A DNA stretch of 34,840 nt, taken from assembly GCA_009839505.1 (NCBI GenBank), contig VXPO01000105.1, forward strand, positions 1 through 34,840, written 5' to 3'. Below the pieces are notes generated by a model, which saw only the letters and a program-made list of their open reading frames with translations, was not told the origin of the DNA and did no database searches. The DNA is from Gammaproteobacteria bacterium. Lineage in GTDB: Bacteria; Pseudomonadota; Gammaproteobacteria; Pseudomonadales; Azotimanducaceae. Position numbers and translations under genes: made by a program. This document shows positions 33,364 to 34,840 of this stretch, piece after piece (position 1 is the first letter of the stretch; each line of letters starts with the position of its first letter).

Positions 33364-34152
33364 CGTGAGTTTGTCGCGCCAAGGAAAGTCGGGATCCGCT
33401 ACGGCCACGAAGTCCGGGTTCAGGAACGACTCACCGGTGTTGTAGACCAGCGGACCGCCATCGAGGCGTCTGACCTCGCCGCCCGCCGCGACCAGCACGG
33501 CCTGGGCGGCGGCGATGTCCCATTCCGAGGTCGGTCCCAGGCGTGGATAGAGATCCGCGCCACCCTCGGCCAGGATGCAGAACTTGAGCGAACTGCCCAG
33601 GTGGACACGCGTGAGGACAGCGAACGAGTCTTCCAGCCGTTCCAGATAGCGCTCGAGCCGCTGGCCGCCATGCCGGCGGCTCGCAACCACCGCCACCGCA
33701 TCGGCCGTCATCGTCCTCGTCGCGAGGGTCGTTGTGGCTTCACCATCTACCCGCCAGGCTCGGCGCTCCCGACAGTCGCCGACGTAGACGGCACCATTCG
33801 CAGGAACGCCAACGACGCCGAAGACCGGTTCGCCCGCCTCGATTAAGGCGATGTTGACCGTGAACTCGCCGTTGCGTTCGATGAACTCCTTGGTGCCATC
33901 CAACGGATCAACCAGCCAGTACCGCAGCCATTGCCGCCTCTCGGCGAACGGCGGCGGCGTCGATTCCTCGGACACGATGGGCAGATCCGGGGTCAACGAG
34001 CGCAGGCCGTCGACGATGATCTCGTGGGCGCGGCGGTCCGCCTCGGTGAGCGGCGAGGCATCGGCCTTGGTCTCGACATCGAACTCGCCGGCATAAACCT
34101 CGAGGATGGCATCCCCAGCACGCCTTGCGATGTCGATCAACTCGTCGGACAT
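33361..34152 (-). CDS. cysQ: 3'(2'),5'-bisphosphate nucleotidase (CysQ)
   Basis: The 263-residue product is an inositol-monophosphatase-fold phosphatase that hydrolyses PAP to AMP during sulphate assimilation. The metal site is intact: SEES at 61-64, VDPLDGTKEF at 81-90, and SEWDIAAAQAVL near the C-terminus. The ATG at 34150-34152 was chosen by family length. The divergent hslR starts only 19 bases away, so the two promoters overlap. A TATACT box eight bases upstream implies a leaderless or very short leader. The TAG stop is supplied by a 3'-end repeat. Confidence 0.95.
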   Translation of the reverse strand: MSDELIDIARRAGDAILEVYAGEFDVETKADASPLTEADRRAHEIIVDGLRSLTPDLPIVSEESTPPPFAERRQWLRYWLVDPLDGTKEFIERNGEFTVNIALIEAGEPVFGVVGVPANGAVYVGDCRERRAWRVDGEATTTLATRTMTADAVAVVASRRHGGQRLERYLERLEDSFAVLTRVHLGSSLKFCILAEGGADLYPRLGPTSEWDIAAAQAVLVAAGGEVRRLDGGPLVYNTGESFLNPDFVAVADPDFPWRDKLT

Positions 34153-34159
34153 GGTCGGT

Positions 34160-34165
34160 AGTATA
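34160..34165 (-). promoter_or_regulatory. -10 box (TATACT) for cysQ in a 19-bp divergent gap
   Basis: The minus-strand TATACT ends eight bases from the cysQ ATG. The same bases overlap the hslR ribosome-binding AAGGAG on the other strand, so cysQ transcription start and hslR translation start occupy one short stretch. The -35 would lie inside the hslR coding region and is weak. Confidence 0.45.
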
Positions 34166-34171
34166 AGGAGC

Positions 34172-34564
34172 ATGGATGGTTCCGATCGGCTTCGGCTCGA
34201 CAAGTGGCTTTGGGCGGCGCGCTTCTACAAGACGCGAAATCTCGCCAAGACCGCGGTGGAAGGCGGCAAGGTGCATCTCAACGGCGCGCGCGTGAAGGCC
34301 GCCAAGGAGGTCGCACCCGGAGACACCCTCTCCGTCACCCGCGGTGAAGTCGAGCAAACGGTGGTCGTCGTGGCGATCTCCGCTCGTCGCGGCAGCGCGA
34401 GCATCGCCGCGACGCTCTACGAGGAGACGGCGGAGTCCATCGACAAGCGCGAGCGCCACCGGGCCGAACGGCGCATGCTGGCCGCCGGTCTCCGCGTGCC
34501 GAAGACACGACCGAACAAGCGCCAACGGCGTGCTCTACAGGGTCTGAAGTCAGGCCCGCGCTGA
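34172..34564 (+). CDS. hslR: Ribosome-associated heat shock protein Hsp15 (S4 domain)
   Basis: The 130-residue RNA-binding protein recycles nascent-chain-blocked 50S subunits. It has the S4 signature RLDKWLWAARFYKTRNLAKT, GGKVHLNG, and the family C-terminal part LYEETAESIDKRERHRAERR followed by a basic tail. Length and motif order match E. coli Hsp15. The ATG at 34172 gives the usual short N-terminus before RLDKW. AAGGAG lies only one base before it, an unusually tight spacing. Divergent from cysQ. Confidence 0.95.
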   Translation: MDGSDRLRLDKWLWAARFYKTRNLAKTAVEGGKVHLNGARVKAAKEVAPGDTLSVTRGEVEQTVVVVAISARRGSASIAATLYEETAESIDKRERHRAERRMLAAGLRVPKTRPNKRQRRALQGLKSGPR

Positions 34565-34580
34565 CATCTGAAAGGATCTT

Positions 34581-34840
34581 GAAGGAAGGGACATCCACCC
34601 TAGGGTGAAGGAAGGGACATCCACCCTTGGCCGAAAAGGGGACACCCACCTTTTGAGGGCGAAGGAAGGGACATCCACCCTTGGCCGAAAAGGGGACACC
34701 CACCTCTTGGGCCGCAGGGTGATTGTCCCGATTTTCCTGCAGGGTGGATGTCCCCTTTCTCCCGCAGGGTGGATGTCCCCTTTCTCCCGCAGGGTGGATG
34801 TCCCCTTTCTCCCGCAGGGTGGATGTCCCCTTTCTCCCGC
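34581..34840. repeat. Tandem and inverted repeat array at the window end
   Basis: Left part: GAAGGAAGGGACATCCACCC occurs at 34581, 34607 and 34661, alternating with CCGAAAAGGGGACACCCACC at 34631 and a second copy near 34686. Right part: a 25-bp unit (CGCAGGGTGGATGTCCCC then TTTCTCC) repeats exactly or nearly so at 34738, 34763, 34788 and 34813, preceded by a diverged unit, and runs off the window. The right units are the reverse complement of the GGGACATCCACCC core in the left part, so the two halves can form very long hairpins. There is no coding sequence after hslR. Confidence 0.9.

Noticed and set aside
34581-34840. CRISPR array
   Set aside because: The units are contiguous without unique spacers and occur in both orientations. 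No cas gene is nearby.

Overview
The window is about 35 kb of GC-rich DNA, roughly two-thirds G+C by eye. The most likely source is a free-living or host-associated gammaproteobacterium. Supporting signs are the mutY-yggX gene pair, an Hsp15 (HslR) gene, a Fur box, a tRNA gene with an encoded CCA, and a type II mannose-1-phosphate guanylyltransferase. Many CoA and lipid genes (acyl-CoA dehydrogenase, SCP2-type thiolase with DUF35, PhyH, a PanE-like reductase, an LLM flavin enzyme) recall uncultured marine or sponge-associated lineages. I cannot name a species.

Layout. 0-10 kb is mostly housekeeping: a large acyl-CoA dehydrogenase (-), an S41/CtpA-type protease and a DPM1-GtrA glycosyltransferase (+), hisA and hisB (-, without hisH or hisF), a small unknown gene (-), mutY-yggX (+), a glutathione transferase (-), a 59-residue membrane protein coupled to a methyltransferase (+), and tRNA-Phe. 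9.5-17.7 kb holds three long leftward genes: a MalT-like STAND regulator, an orphan GspE/PilB-like ATPase, and a secreted protein of about 1,000 residues built from two kinds of four-fold repeat ending in CARDB-like domains. They could form an unrecognised regulated export or surface system. 17.9-24.6 kb carries a PQQ dehydrogenase with a built-in cytochrome c, pnuC, manC/algA and a Fur-boxed FecA-like TonB receptor. 24.8-28.2 kb has an LLM oxidoreductase, an orphan rRNA-style promoter with a leader ORF and competing hairpins, and a PanE/PhyH pair in which PhyH carries two compensating frameshifts. 28.2-31.7 kb is a lower-GC island with a single-chain restriction-methylation-specificity protein, a decayed IS21 istA, and a candidate structured RNA. 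31.7-34.6 kb is thiolase-DUF35, cysQ and hslR. The window ends in a tandem and inverted repeat array.

An interspersed intergenic repeat sits at gene 3' ends in fixed sense orientation. In four genes (hisA, the 139-residue unknown, manC, cysQ) the repeat itself supplies the TAG stop codon (TAGCGCCCCAAAGCCGT). A second module (GTAGGGGCGACCCTTGTGG) supplies the stop of the PanE-like gene and lies just behind the glycosyltransferase stop.

All functions are inferred from reading the sequence. No database search was possible.
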